Shown here one piece after another: positions 26,412 through 34,940 of a stretch of DNA of 64,000 nucleotides (positions are counted from its first letter, which is position 1; each line of letters starts with the position of its first letter). The DNA comes from Methyloceanibacter caenitepidi (GTDB lineage Bacteria; Pseudomonadota; Alphaproteobacteria; Rhizobiales; Methyloligellaceae). Location of the stretch: NCBI RefSeq assembly GCF_000828475.1, contig NZ_AP014648.1, positions 3,360,965 through 3,424,964 of the forward strand, given 5' to 3'. The notes under the pieces are model-generated. The model searched no databases and was not told where the DNA came from. It saw nothing but the letters and a program-made list of their open reading frames with translations. Position numbers and translations under genes: made by a program.

Positions 26412-27020
26412 TTGGACCCGAGTGCGACGGGCAACGAAGAGGACTTGAGGGCCTTGAACGTCGCAACAGCATCGGCCGCACCGGGGACTTACCCCGCTCT
26501 TGTGCTGAATGCTGACTACCGGCCCCTCTCCTATTACCCGCTCTCTCTTTGGAATTGGCAGGATACGGTGAAGGCCGTTTTCCTCGACCGAGTGAACATC
26601 GTCTCCGAATACGATTACGCGGTGCACTCGCCCTCCTTCGAGATGAAGCTGCCGAGCGTGGTCTCACTCAAGAGCTACGTGCGCCCGGCGCTCTACCCCG
26701 CGTTCACCCGATTCAACGTCTTCCTGCGCGACCGCTTCACCTGCCAATATTGCGGGACCGGTCAGGATCTCACCTTCGACCACCTCATTCCCCGGAACCG
26801 AGGCGGCCTCACGCGGTGGGACAACGTGGTCACGGCGTGTGCGCCCTGCAACCTGGCCAAGGGTGGCGAAATGCCGAGCCGAGGCAAGATGTGGCCCGCG
26901 CAAACGCCTTATCGCCCGACTGTGTTCGAACTGCATCGCAACGGTCGGCTGTTCCCGCCGAACTATCTCCACGAAAGCTGGCTCGACTATCTGTACTGGG
27001 ATACGGAACTGGAGCCGTAA
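26412..27020 (+). CDS. HNH endonuclease domain protein
   Basis: About 202 residues from TTG 26412; TTG 26454, giving a start at NVATASAAPG, is an equally good choice and close to where homologues usually begin. The core PALVLNADYRPLSYYPLSLW is followed by an HNH domain (about 108-155) with zinc cysteines CQYCG and CAPCN and the FDHLIPRNRGG catalytic His. This is a chromosomal single-copy family widespread in alphaproteobacteria, not an obvious restriction or homing enzyme. Its nucleic-acid target is unknown. Confidence 0.88.
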   Translation: MDPSATGNEEDLRALNVATASAAPGTYPALVLNADYRPLSYYPLSLWNWQDTVKAVFLDRVNIVSEYDYAVHSPSFEMKLPSVVSLKSYVRPALYPAFTRFNVFLRDRFTCQYCGTGQDLTFDHLIPRNRGGLTRWDNVVTACAPCNLAKGGEMPSRGKMWPAQTPYRPTVFELHRNGRLFPPNYLHESWLDYLYWDTELEP

Positions 27021-27046
27021 GAGCCGCCGCCGGTCGCGGCTCGCAT

Positions 27047-27766
27047 CTAGTAACGCGTGGTCAGGCTGGTGAGCCAATCCGGAGACGCGCTGACGAGCCA
27101 AGCCTCGAGCGTCTTATCCGCGCCGGTCGCCACCAGAAGCCCGACAGCGACGAGCACGATCCCCAGCAGCATCTTGCCGCCTCTGCCGGCCTCGGCCAAC
27201 TTACCGCGCCAGCGCAGCATGGCCTCGCGCGAGGCAAAGCCCAACGCCATCAGCGGCAGCGCCGCGCCGACACCGAAGGCGAGCATGGTCAAGGCGACTT
27301 GCCCCAGGTCCTCGCCCTTGGCCGCGAGCACGGACGCCGCGCCCAAGGTCGGACCGACGCACGGGGCCCAGACCGCGCCGAGAAGAACGCCGACGCCAAA
27401 CTGACCCCATAAACTCGTGCCGGAGAACCCGCCGAAGCGATCCTCGACCCAGTTGCCGACCGGGCCGGCCGCCACGGCGACCTGCGCTTGCAGACGCGGC
27501 ACGAGCAGCACAACGCCCACGGCAATGAGGAGCATCGCCGCCACAAGCCGGAACACATCCGTATCCAGGCCGATGGCAAAGCCGATCGTCGCCACGAACA
27601 GGCCGATCAGGGTGAAGGAGATCGCCACGCCCAGTGCCAGCGCTGCCGGACCAAGCCGGTGCTCGCTCTGCGCCGTGCCGAACACGATGGGAAGCAGCGG
27701 CAGGACGCAAGGCGATAGCACCGACAGGAGGCCGGCAAGTAGCGCGAGCCCGAGTGTTGCGAGCAT
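27047..27766 (-). CDS. ccdA: cytochrome c biogenesis / DsbD-like membrane protein CcdA
   Basis: 239-residue six-helix membrane protein of the CcdA/DsbD beta-domain family, which carries reducing equivalents from cytosolic thioredoxin to the periplasm. The redox cysteines are in LSVLSPCVLPLLPIVFG (helix 1) and GAVWAPCVGPTLG (helix 4), both followed by proline as in CcdA. It lies 21 bp downstream of a periplasmic thioredoxin gene, its likely electron acceptor. The function (cytochrome c maturation or general thiol reduction) is inferred. Confidence 0.9.
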   Translation of the reverse strand: MLATLGLALLAGLLSVLSPCVLPLLPIVFGTAQSEHRLGPAALALGVAISFTLIGLFVATIGFAIGLDTDVFRLVAAMLLIAVGVVLLVPRLQAQVAVAAGPVGNWVEDRFGGFSGTSLWGQFGVGVLLGAVWAPCVGPTLGAASVLAAKGEDLGQVALTMLAFGVGAALPLMALGFASREAMLRWRGKLAEAGRGGKMLLGIVLVAVGLLVATGADKTLEAWLVSASPDWLTSLTTRY

Positions 27767-27787
27767 GATGTGGCTCCGGCCGGATGC

Positions 27788-28180
27788 TTACAGCGTCAGA
27801 TCGAGCATGCCTTCGATGGCCACCGGGCTCGTGGACCCGACCGACCGGACAAGCTCATCCTTGCCCTTGAACACGATCAGCGTGCTTTGAGAGCGCACGT
27901 TCAACGCCTTGAGGACATCCTTGTCCTTATCGAAATCGGCTCTGAGGATGAGCAGTTTCTCGTACTTAGGCTGCTGCGTCAGTTCCTCGATAATCGGCTT
28001 CTGCGCCCGGCACGTGGGGCACCAGGCAGCATAGACATCCACCAGGATCGGCTTTCCCGCACTTTGGGCCTCGGCCAGCGCCTCGGGGCTGTAGGGCTGA
28101 ACCTCCGCAGCCGACGCCGGGGAGGCCGCTACGAGGAAGAGGGCAACAAGGCCGGCAAACAGCGCACGAATCTGGGTCAT
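27788..28180 (-). CDS. periplasmic thioredoxin-like protein
   Basis: 130 residues from ATG 28180, which has GGAG seven bases upstream. Signal peptide about 1-24 (ALFAGLVALFLVAASPASA). The thioredoxin fold carries Cys54 and Cys57 in AAWCPTC. It resembles the thioredoxin-like C-terminal domain of DsbD, and the adjacent ccdA gene supplies the membrane part, so the pair may form a split DsbD system keeping periplasmic thiols reduced. Confidence 0.88.
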   Translation of the reverse strand: MTQIRALFAGLVALFLVAASPASAAEVQPYSPEALAEAQSAGKPILVDVYAAWCPTCRAQKPIIEELTQQPKYEKLLILRADFDKDKDVLKALNVRSQSTLIVFKGKDELVRSVGSTSPVAIEGMLDLTL

Positions 28181-28347
28181 TTCATTCTCCAAGAAGGGAT
28201 TAATTCCCCATCTTGGTACCAGCCGGACCATGCGGGCGGCCAATCAAGGTGTTTGAAATTGTCGTGAGGCGGTTCTGCGCCCCCATGCACAACTTATGGA
28301 CGTTATAAGTAATTTGAACTACTTTAAAGGGAGCGGAGGGCAGAGAA

Positions 28348-28875
28348 ATGAACACTGAGAGCCTTGTTCTTATCGCCGGCGTTCTCCTGATTGCTTTTGT
28401 CGCGGTGGCCGGCGGTATCGTCGCGCTCATACGTCAAAAGGTCGTCGTAGACCAAGCCGGCCATGTGACGGACATTGAGATTCCGCTACTCGGAAGATTC
28501 AGAAGCAACTACCCGTCGATTGCGGCCGTCGTGATCGGGACGCTGCTCGCGTTCGGCACACTCCACATGACGGGTATCAAGCCCAGCAAAGTTCCGATAA
28601 CGGCGAAGGTTTTTGTGGCCTCCTCGAACGGTCAAATGCGACCAAACGTGATCGTCGGAGCCATCCCGAGAGAGTACCGGGTTGAACAGCCTCAGGTGGC
28701 AGCCTCGCATTGGAAGGAAATAAAAGTCTTCGTCGACAAGTCGAAGACCTATGGCGTGATCGTGTACACGCCGGTCCATATCGATCCCGAAACAGGCAGC
28801 ACTACGCTTGCTGCCGTTTACGGCACGCCCGATGAGAACAACGTCTTCGAAGCCCGATTGGAGCTCAACAAATGA
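28348..28875 (+). CDS. hypothetical membrane-anchored protein
   Basis: 175 residues with two hydrophobic segments (about 5-28 and 55-75) and a C-terminal extracytoplasmic domain (about 80-175) that contains alternating beta-type stretches (ITAKVFVASSN, KSKTYGVIVYTPV). No recognised family. GC content is lower than in the surrounding genes. It overlaps the next gene by ATGA, so the two are coupled. The promoter region upstream (28290-28340) is AT-rich. Possibly a recently acquired two-gene unit. Confidence 0.65.
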   Translation: MNTESLVLIAGVLLIAFVAVAGGIVALIRQKVVVDQAGHVTDIEIPLLGRFRSNYPSIAAVVIGTLLAFGTLHMTGIKPSKVPITAKVFVASSNGQMRPNVIVGAIPREYRVEQPQVAASHWKEIKVFVDKSKTYGVIVYTPVHIDPETGSTTLAAVYGTPDENNVFEARLELNK

Positions 28876-29270
28876 GATCCCTGATCACACTGATGCTGGC
28901 ATTGATACTAGCGACAGCTGCACCGGCTGCCCGCGCCGACAACAGCGACATCTCAGGCACTCTTGCGATGCCAAACGGTAAAGCAATTAAGGGCTATCCC
29001 GTCATCCTGTCCGGAACGTTCAGCTCCGGCGCAACCCAATACTGGGTAACAACAACCGACGAAGCCGGAGCATTCAATTTCGAAGGTATGCCGGCAGGAC
29101 AATACACAGTGACACCTGCGAACGAGCCAACGGCCTCTCACAGCGTCACGATTCAGGAAAAGCAGAAGACTTTTCTCGACTACTTCAGCACGGCGACGGG
29201 CACGGCCAAAGAGGATGTCGGGACGCTCACGGTTGCACCTGGCGACAAACTACAAACGCCGTCGGAATAA
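28872..29270 (+). CDS. small exported protein with carboxypeptidase-regulatory-like fold
   Basis: 132 residues. Signal peptide about 1-22 (LMLALILATAAPAARA). The mature part starts SDISGTLAMPNGKAIKGYPVIL and continues with TTTDEAGAFNFEGMPAGQYTV, the pattern of CNA-B/carboxypeptidase regulatory-like beta-sandwich domains that occur in surface proteins. It is coupled to the upstream membrane protein and probably acts with it outside the cytoplasmic membrane. No specific function can be given. Confidence 0.7.
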   Translation: MRSLITLMLALILATAAPAARADNSDISGTLAMPNGKAIKGYPVILSGTFSSGATQYWVTTTDEAGAFNFEGMPAGQYTVTPANEPTASHSVTIQEKQKTFLDYFSTATGTAKEDVGTLTVAPGDKLQTPSE

Positions 29271-29325
29271 CCGTCGCGGCAGCACGCGTCCGCTCGGCGG
29301 AGCTGCAAAGGCCCGAATGAGCGGG

Positions 29326-29829
29326 TCAACGGCGCAGCGCCGCGCCCCAGAGCGCAATCGCGGCGAGCGCGGCCGAAACCACGGCATTCCAGCCGGCGAA
29401 GGACAGGCCGAGGAACCGCCAGGCCGCCTCGTCGCAACGGATGACCGGAGTATCGACAATGCCCTCTTGGCTCCATGTCAGATCGAACCCGCCGGCACAG
29501 GTCTCGGGACCCGGCCAAAACTTCCACTCGGCCCCCGCGTGGTAGACGCCAAGGCCCATGTTGAGGAGGAAGCCGATCGCGATGAGCAGGAGCACCAGAC
29601 GGGCGAAGCCGAAGGTCTCGGCGCGCGCGGCGAGGAACGCGACCACGGCCGCCGGGACCCCGAAGTAATAGGCGTAACGCTCTTGGAGGCAGAGCGGGCA
29701 CGGAGCGTAGCCGCCGATGTGCTCGAACGTGTGCGCCGTGAGGATGATCAGCAGCGCGCCGCCAAACACAATAGCGCTCGCCGCCATCATCCGTCCCGCC
29801 AGCGTGTCGCGCGTATCGTCCATGGTCAC
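29326..29829 (-). CDS. dsbB: disulfide bond formation protein B
   Basis: 167-residue four-helix membrane quinone reductase that reoxidises DsbA. The first periplasmic Cys pair is CPLC (44, 47) followed by QERYAYY, and the second pair lies in PETCAGGF and IRCDEA. Starts are GTG 29829 or ATG 29823. The gene overlaps the stop of the upstream DedA-like gene by four bases, so the two are cotranscribed. With ccdA and the thioredoxin nearby, oxidising and reducing thiol systems are encoded within 3 kb. Confidence 0.92.
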   Translation of the reverse strand: MTMDDTRDTLAGRMMAASAIVFGGALLIILTAHTFEHIGGYAPCPLCLQERYAYYFGVPAAVVAFLAARAETFGFARLVLLLIAIGFLLNMGLGVYHAGAEWKFWPGPETCAGGFDLTWSQEGIVDTPVIRCDEAAWRFLGLSFAGWNAVVSAALAAIALWGAALRR

Positions 29830-30407
29830 ATCACGTATTTGATGAGCACGAAGCCGCCGATCAACAGCACGACGAACACGACCGACAGAATGCCGAAATA
29901 CTTGTCGATGAAGGTCTTGATCGGCGGTCCGAACCAGTAAAGCAGCCCTGCGACCGCGAAGAAGCGAATGCCGCGCGCGGCGACGCTGGCGATCATGAAC
30001 ACGAAGAAGTTCAGCTGCGTTACGCCGCTGGCGATGGTGATGACCTTGTACGGAAACGGTGTCACACCCGCGATGAATACGATCCAGGCGCCAAACTCGT
30101 TGTAGCGCGCCGCGAAGTCCTCGAACTTCTCCCCGTAGCCGTAGAAGTTGAGGATCGGCTGACCGATCGTATCGAATAGGAAATAGCCGATGATATAGCC
30201 GAAAATGCCGCCCAGCACGGAGGCGATTGTGGCGATGGCGGCGAACAGCCAGGCTTTGCGCCGCTCCGCCAGCACCATCGGAATCAGCATGATGTCCGGG
30301 GGAAGCGGGAAAACGGAACTCTCGATAAAGGACACCCCCGCAAGCGCCCAGGGCGCGTTCCGGTGCGCCGCGAGATCCATCATCTTGTCGTACGCGCGCT
30401 TCAGCAT
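29826..30407 (-). CDS. DedA family (YqaA-type) membrane protein
   Basis: 193-residue integral membrane protein of the DedA/SNARE-associated superfamily, thought to take part in lipid flipping or proton-coupled membrane homeostasis. Motifs include FIESSVFPLPPDIMLIPM (about 27-44), the glycine-rich GGIFGYIIGYF and GVTPFPYKVITIASGV (about 114-129) with the conserved Pro and Lys. It precedes dsbB with a four-base overlap. The substrate is unknown. Confidence 0.9.
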   Translation of the reverse strand: MLKRAYDKMMDLAAHRNAPWALAGVSFIESSVFPLPPDIMLIPMVLAERRKAWLFAAIATIASVLGGIFGYIIGYFLFDTIGQPILNFYGYGEKFEDFAARYNEFGAWIVFIAGVTPFPYKVITIASGVTQLNFFVFMIASVAARGIRFFAVAGLLYWFGPPIKTFIDKYFGILSVVFVVLLIGGFVLIKYVM

Positions 30408-30576
30408 GGCGCTTCCTTTAGCGGTGCGCGCATCGCCTGTCTATCGCCGTGGATGACGGCCTGCGGCGAAACGAGCCGATGGGGCATTGGCGCACCTGTA
30501 GATATTGACCCGGCGCAGGGCTTGCCCCATGTTCCGGCCCCTTGGTCTCGACGGCCTTGTAGCCTGAAGGACTTTG

Positions 30577-30662
30577 GCCCCAGTGGCGGAATGGTAGACG
30601 CGACAGACTCAAAATCTGTTGTCCGCAAGGGCGTGCTGGTTCGAGTCCGGCCTGGGGCACCA
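30577..30662 (+). tRNA. tRNA-Leu (CAA)
   Basis: The acceptor arms GCCCCAG (30577-30583) and CTGGGGC (30652-30658) pair fully, followed by A and an encoded CCA end. The anticodon stem ACAGA/TCTGT encloses the loop CTCAAAA with anticodon CAA, reading UUG. A long variable arm (GTCCGCAAGGGC) identifies a class II leucine tRNA, and the T arm is CTGGTTCGAGTCCGG. It is transcribed opposite to the genes on both sides. Confidence 0.97.
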
Positions 30663-30720
30663 CCACTCCTGACCGATAATTTGCCAACCGTCTCGCAGCC
30701 GCCGTTCCATGCGGCAGCCG

Positions 30721-32058
30721 TCACGTGACGCCATCGCCCAGCACGAGTTCCGCATAGCGCTTCAGTTCGGCAATATACTCGGGTGAGTGCAGCCCGCTCG
30801 CGCCACCAAGATGGTCCGCGAGCTTCTCGATCCGCGTCTCCAGCGCGCTCGCATTGTCGACCGTGCTCCGGAAGACTGGCGTCACTCTCGCTGCTTCGAT
30901 ATACGTTCCCGGCGTTCCGTCGAGACGTCCCTTGGCTAGGGTCAGATTCAAAATGATGCTGAGGGCGATAAAGGGCGCTGTGAAGCCCCAGGTCAGTGTC
31001 CCGAGCGAGTAGGCAATGACGGCGACACGGTGCGGATCTCTTTTAGTGCGGTAGTACTCGACCGGCTGAATGACATGGGGATGCCCGCCGAGAATCGCGT
31101 CCGCACCATATTCGATGAGTTCGTGCGCCGCCTCGACCTGGCTCTTGCGGGGAAAGAATTCGAACTCCCAGCCCCAATGCAAGGACGCGATGATGAAGTC
31201 GCACTCTTGCGCTCGGCAATCGTCGATTTGCCGCTTCGCCAGCTCGAGCTCGGGCTCCACCAGCTTTGAGCTCAACCGGGCCACATGAATGCGGAATTGC
31301 TCGGCCTCGGGCACCTCATGCCCATTGAGCCCAAAGGTTGCGGACACGAAACCGAGCTTGACGCCATCTTTGACGATAATCTGCGCCCGGCCATACTCTT
31401 CCGGCGCGCGCGTCGTTCCGATGCCGGCGATGCCGTTCTTCGACAAGACGTCCTGGGTCGTGACAACGCCTTCGACGCCGTAATCGAATGTGTGGTTGTT
31501 TGCGACGTTCAGTGCCGTGAAGGTCTGCCCGTCGTATCCTTTGAGAATGTCGAACTGCTGCTCCGAGCAGCATTGAACGGGGGCACCTTGATCGCTCACC
31601 ACCTCTTTCTGCAGCGGCTGGGTGGTAATCGGCGATTCAAGATTGGCGAATGAAACAGTCTCGGAGAACAGCAAGTCCGCGACGTTTCGATAGAGATGCT
31701 CGCTCGAATACCGCAATCCGTCGGCCTGTACCTGAAGCAAGTCTCCGGCCGCACCCAGCGTGATGACCTGCTGCTTCTCGAAGCCTTGCGGGAGCCCAAC
31801 AATGCTGCTGTCGGTCGCGAGCAACGCGGCGACACCGTCCTCCATGCGCGTGACGGGGTTTGCAGCCTTGTGGACCCAATAGAAGATATCGAGTTCGTCC
31901 ATCTCCTCGATGGTCGTTGCGGCCTCCTTATACGGCACGTCCCAGAAGCCGAACTTCTTCGTGAGCTTGAGCGCCGTTTCCAACGACGCGCGGAGTTCGT
32001 GAGAATGAATCTCAACCGCTTCCGCGGGTGAGTACGGGAGTTGTCTGCTTGCCGTCAT
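30721..32058 (-). CDS. CapA-family metallophosphatase-like protein
   Basis: 445 residues from ATG 32058. An N-terminal helical region (1-85) is followed by a PGA_cap/CapA metallo-dependent phosphatase fold: LGAAGDLLQ, FANLESPIT, TALNVANNHTFDYG, ASLHWGWEFEF and LGGHPHVIQP carry the metal-binding Asn and His residues. CapA proteins belong to poly-gamma-glutamate synthesis, but no capB/capC lies here, so an orphan phosphoesterase is equally likely. No signal peptide; one hydrophobic stretch near 360 (APFIALSIILNLTL). Confidence 0.82.
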   Translation of the reverse strand: MTASRQLPYSPAEAVEIHSHELRASLETALKLTKKFGFWDVPYKEAATTIEEMDELDIFYWVHKAANPVTRMEDGVAALLATDSSIVGLPQGFEKQQVITLGAAGDLLQVQADGLRYSSEHLYRNVADLLFSETVSFANLESPITTQPLQKEVVSDQGAPVQCCSEQQFDILKGYDGQTFTALNVANNHTFDYGVEGVVTTQDVLSKNGIAGIGTTRAPEEYGRAQIIVKDGVKLGFVSATFGLNGHEVPEAEQFRIHVARLSSKLVEPELELAKRQIDDCRAQECDFIIASLHWGWEFEFFPRKSQVEAAHELIEYGADAILGGHPHVIQPVEYYRTKRDPHRVAVIAYSLGTLTWGFTAPFIALSIILNLTLAKGRLDGTPGTYIEAARVTPVFRSTVDNASALETRIEKLADHLGGASGLHSPEYIAELKRYAELVLGDGVT

Positions 32059-32118
32059 ACTTGCCGCCCAACACGAAACACATCCGGTCGCGAGACTACA
32101 ACAAAATGCAGCGCCTGC

Positions 32119-32412
32119 TTGCATGCGCATCGGGTAGCGGCATTTGCCGCTGACCTCGGACGAACAGGGGATCGACCCTATCGAGCGTCTGGCGCGCGCG
32201 GAGACGCCGACGAGCCGACCTTCCGCTGTGTCGTCGGCGTCGCCTCGAACGACGTGCCGAATGTCCGTTCGGGCCCCAGCGCAAGCTATGCGATCGTTGG
32301 ACGACTGACGAACCACACATTCTTTGTCGAGGTCATCGCCAAGCGCGGGCGCTGGTTCAAGATCACCAAGGACGGCACCACCGGTTGGGTGAACAGCCAC
32401 TATCTGAACTAG
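32119..32412 (+). CDS. bacterial SH3 (SH3b) domain protein, start uncertain
   Basis: The last 65 residues are a clear SH3b domain: CVVGVASNDVPNVRSGPS, then LTNHTFFVEVIAKRGRWFKI and GWVNSHYLN. These domains bind peptidoglycan or cell-surface ligands and nearly always follow a signal peptide. None is present in this frame: the only starts are TTG 32119 and TTG 32041, and the N-terminus looks non-coding. Either the 5' end is damaged by a frameshift or the start is cryptic. The region overlaps the start of the divergent CapA-like gene if TTG 32041 is used. Confidence 0.5.
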   Translation: MHAHRVAAFAADLGRTGDRPYRASGARGDADEPTFRCVVGVASNDVPNVRSGPSASYAIVGRLTNHTFFVEVIAKRGRWFKITKDGTTGWVNSHYLN

Positions 32413-32780
32413 GTCGCCATCAGCACTGAGAACTGATGGGAGGCCGGACCGTGTGCTGGCCTCACATCGCGCGCATCTAACGCCTCGGCGGGGCGCGAGC
32501 GCCCTTCGCTTCCCATGCCCAAAGCTGAACGTGCCTCGCCGCGCACTATCCGGGGAGTCTCGGCCGGGCTCGGAAAGGTGTGGATAGAAACGCGGCCGAA
32601 GCCTCTTCAATCTTCGTCAGAAGCGCCTATGTAGAGACCTGCTTCGGCGGGGATTGGGTTGGCTTCAAACGCACCGCAAAGCTTTACCCGAGGGGCGCAA
32701 GTCCGCTAGGTACGGTGTCGCTTTTCTTTCTTACTTCGCGCGGCACTCAAGAACGTGTTGGACCGTCAGGACAGGCACCG
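32413..32780. other. intergenic region, no gene supported
   Basis: 368 bp between the SH3 gene and the hydrolase. The hydrolase frame stays open back to 32580, but that segment is unlike the family. A 6-bp stem GAGGCC/GGCCTC (about 32441-32464) could terminate the SH3 transcript. No RNA gene or repeat was recognised. Confidence 0.4.
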
Positions 32781-33725
32781 GTGAAACTAGACCGCGAGAC
32801 CGAGGCGCTGCTCTTTTGGGTTTCGTCATCGACCACCAGGCCTCTGTGGCAGATGGACCATGAGACAGCGCGGGCGGAATATCGCCGCTCGATCTCCAAG
32901 ACCGACGTCGGACCGATCGAGATCGGATCCACGCGTGACTTCGAGATCGCGACGCCCGCGGGCCCTCTTCCCATGCGCGAGTATATTGCGCCGGTCCCCA
33001 GCGGCGCGGGCATCCTATTCTTCCATGGCGGCGGCGGCGTGCTTGGCGATATCGATACCCACGACACGCTTTGCCGCGCGCTTTGTCTCGATACCAGCGC
33101 AACGGTGTTTTCCGTCGGCTACCGACTCGCGCCCGAGCACCCCTTCCCGGCGGCGGTCTACGACGGCGTGGCCGCTCTCGAGTGGCTGACCGCGGCCGCG
33201 CCGGACCTGTCCATCGACCCGGCGCGCATCGCCGTTGCCGGCGACAGCGCCGGCGGGTCGCTCGCCGCCGTCGCGCTGCATGAGACCAAGGGCCGGCTCG
33301 TCGCGCCCGCGGCGGCTCAACTCCTGATTTACCCGGCCCTGGACTTGCGCGCGAAACAGCCCTCGCGCAAAGACCTCGTCGATCAGTTCCCGATCCCGGA
33401 GGACATGCTCTACTGGTTCTTCAACCACTATTTCGGGCTGGCCTGGCCGATTGCGGACCCGCGCGCGATTCCGGCCCTCTACGAGGATGACTCCGGTCTG
33501 CCGCCCACGCTGATCATTACGGCCGGCTTCGACCCCTTTCGCGACGAGGGCTTCGAATACGCCGAGCGGCTCGCGGCCGCAGGTGTTCCGGTCGAATACG
33601 AGTGCTATGAAGGCACGGTGCACGGCTTCATGAACATGGGCCGGATGTTGCGCGTGGCGTATCGAAGCATGCGCCTGCGCATGGGCACCTGGCTGAAGGA
33701 GCAACTCGATGGCCCCGGCGCCTAG
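32781..33725 (+). CDS. alpha/beta-hydrolase, hormone-sensitive-lipase family
   Basis: 314 residues from GTG 32781, chosen because the N-terminus then matches the family cap helices (LDRETEALLFWV, HETARAEYRRSI). The oxyanion HGGGG is at 82-86, the nucleophile Ser156 in GDSAGG, the acid in ITAGFDPFRDEG and the His in GTVHGFMNMG. Carboxylesterase/lipase on small acyl esters is the usual activity of this group. Its last 17 bp overlap the start of the ligand-gated channel gene, whose Shine-Dalgarno lies inside the hydrolase coding region. Confidence 0.87.
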   Translation: MKLDRETEALLFWVSSSTTRPLWQMDHETARAEYRRSISKTDVGPIEIGSTRDFEIATPAGPLPMREYIAPVPSGAGILFFHGGGGVLGDIDTHDTLCRALCLDTSATVFSVGYRLAPEHPFPAAVYDGVAALEWLTAAAPDLSIDPARIAVAGDSAGGSLAAVALHETKGRLVAPAAAQLLIYPALDLRAKQPSRKDLVDQFPIPEDMLYWFFNHYFGLAWPIADPRAIPALYEDDSGLPPTLIITAGFDPFRDEGFEYAERLAAAGVPVEYECYEGTVHGFMNMGRMLRVAYRSMRLRMGTWLKEQLDGPGA

Positions 33726-34821
33726 ACGACCAGTGCACAAGCCGCACTTGGCATTCGGGATTCGCGCCCGTGTGATCCGATGCGCCGCTTCGCTGATGGC
33801 GGCGGTTCTCGCCGCGTGCATCCTCACAGTGGCGACGCCCCTCCCTCCGGCTGCGGCACAGGTTCCGGGAGGCGGCGTTCCGAAGCCCGTCCAGGAAGCG
33901 ATCAGAAACGCGCCCGAGCCCGGACCGGAGGAAGTCGTCACCGGCGCCTATATCAACGATATCCAGCAGCTCGACTTCAAAGCGAACAATTACGTCATCG
34001 ACCTCTATGTCTGGTTCCGCTGGACATCGCCGGACATCGATCCTTCGAACAGCATGGAGTTCATGAACCGCTTCGCCTCCGACGACAATCTGCGCGAGGC
34101 GCTCACCGAGAAGCCGGACAAACTGCCTGGCGGCGGCTACTACTCGATCCTGCGTTATCAGGGTCTCTTCTCGACGAAGTTTCAGCTGGCGAACTTCCCC
34201 TTCGACACCCAGTACCTGACCGTGATCATGGAGGACACGGTTGCCGGCGCCGGGGATCAGGTCTACGTGCCCGACGGCGATACACCCGTTCTCATCGATC
34301 CCGTGATCACCCTGCCAGGATTCCACGTGGGCACGCCCACCATGAAGATCACGACCAACACCTACCCCACGAATTTCGGCGACCCCTCGGTGCCCGATGC
34401 GGAAACCTATTCGCGCATCGTGCTCTCGGTTCCGGTGACGCGGCCCATGATCGCCATGTCGATCAAGACGTTCGTTCCCATCGCTCTGATCGTGGTCTGC
34501 GCCCTGCTCGTCTATTTCGTCCGGCCCATCTACGTCGAGGGCCGCATCGGCCTGGGCATCACCGCCCTGCTGACACTCGTGGCGATCCAACTGACGGCGA
34601 CGTCCTCGCTGCCGGATGTCGACTATCTGATGATGATCGACAAGCTCTTCCTGCTCGCCTACCTCTTCATCATCGTCGCCTTGGCGCGCGTCGTCGCCAC
34701 ATCCTGGCGTGGAGAGGCCAGCGAAGCGGAGACCAAGGCGCAGGACCGCCGCTGGGCGGTCTGGGCGTTGTCGATCTATCTGATTGCAAGTGCGGCGGTT
34801 GTCTGGACCGCGCTTCGCTAA
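33709..34821 (+). CDS. pentameric ligand-gated ion channel homologue
   Basis: 370 residues. Signal region about 20-51 (AASLMAAVLAACILTVA ... PAAAQ). The extracellular ligand-binding domain (about 60-245) begins TGAYINDIQQLDF and contains the Cys-loop-position signature FPFDTQYL without the two cysteines, as in GLIC and ELIC. Four helices follow: M1 (250-272, MSIKTFVPIALIVVCALL), M2 (280-300, GRIGLGITALLTLVA), the M2-M3 loop TSSLPDVDYL, M3 (308-328) and M4 (345-366). Start ATG 33709 has GGAG eight bases upstream inside the hydrolase gene. A homopentamer in the inner membrane is expected; the ligand is unknown. Confidence 0.88.
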   Translation: MAPAPRRPVHKPHLAFGIRARVIRCAASLMAAVLAACILTVATPLPPAAAQVPGGGVPKPVQEAIRNAPEPGPEEVVTGAYINDIQQLDFKANNYVIDLYVWFRWTSPDIDPSNSMEFMNRFASDDNLREALTEKPDKLPGGGYYSILRYQGLFSTKFQLANFPFDTQYLTVIMEDTVAGAGDQVYVPDGDTPVLIDPVITLPGFHVGTPTMKITTNTYPTNFGDPSVPDAETYSRIVLSVPVTRPMIAMSIKTFVPIALIVVCALLVYFVRPIYVEGRIGLGITALLTLVAIQLTATSSLPDVDYLMMIDKLFLLAYLFIIVALARVVATSWRGEASEAETKAQDRRWAVWALSIYLIASAAVVWTALR

Positions 34822-34884
34822 GGCTTAGGATCGAGGGGCGTTGCAATCCGGCGCGTCGCGGCCCACGCTACTGCACGATGGACG

Positions 34885-34906
34885 CGCTGCCGCCCGGCAG
34901 CGATTT
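34885..34906 (+). terminator. hairpin after channel gene
   Basis: CGCTGCC (34885-34891) and GGCAGCG (34896-34902) form a perfect 7-bp stem with loop GCCC, followed by ATTT. It lies 63 bp after the channel stop and before the Cys-rich gene. The T-run is short, so termination may be partial. Confidence 0.5.
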
Positions 34907-34940
34907 GAACACTTCAGCTAACGATCGGAAGGAACCGCCA

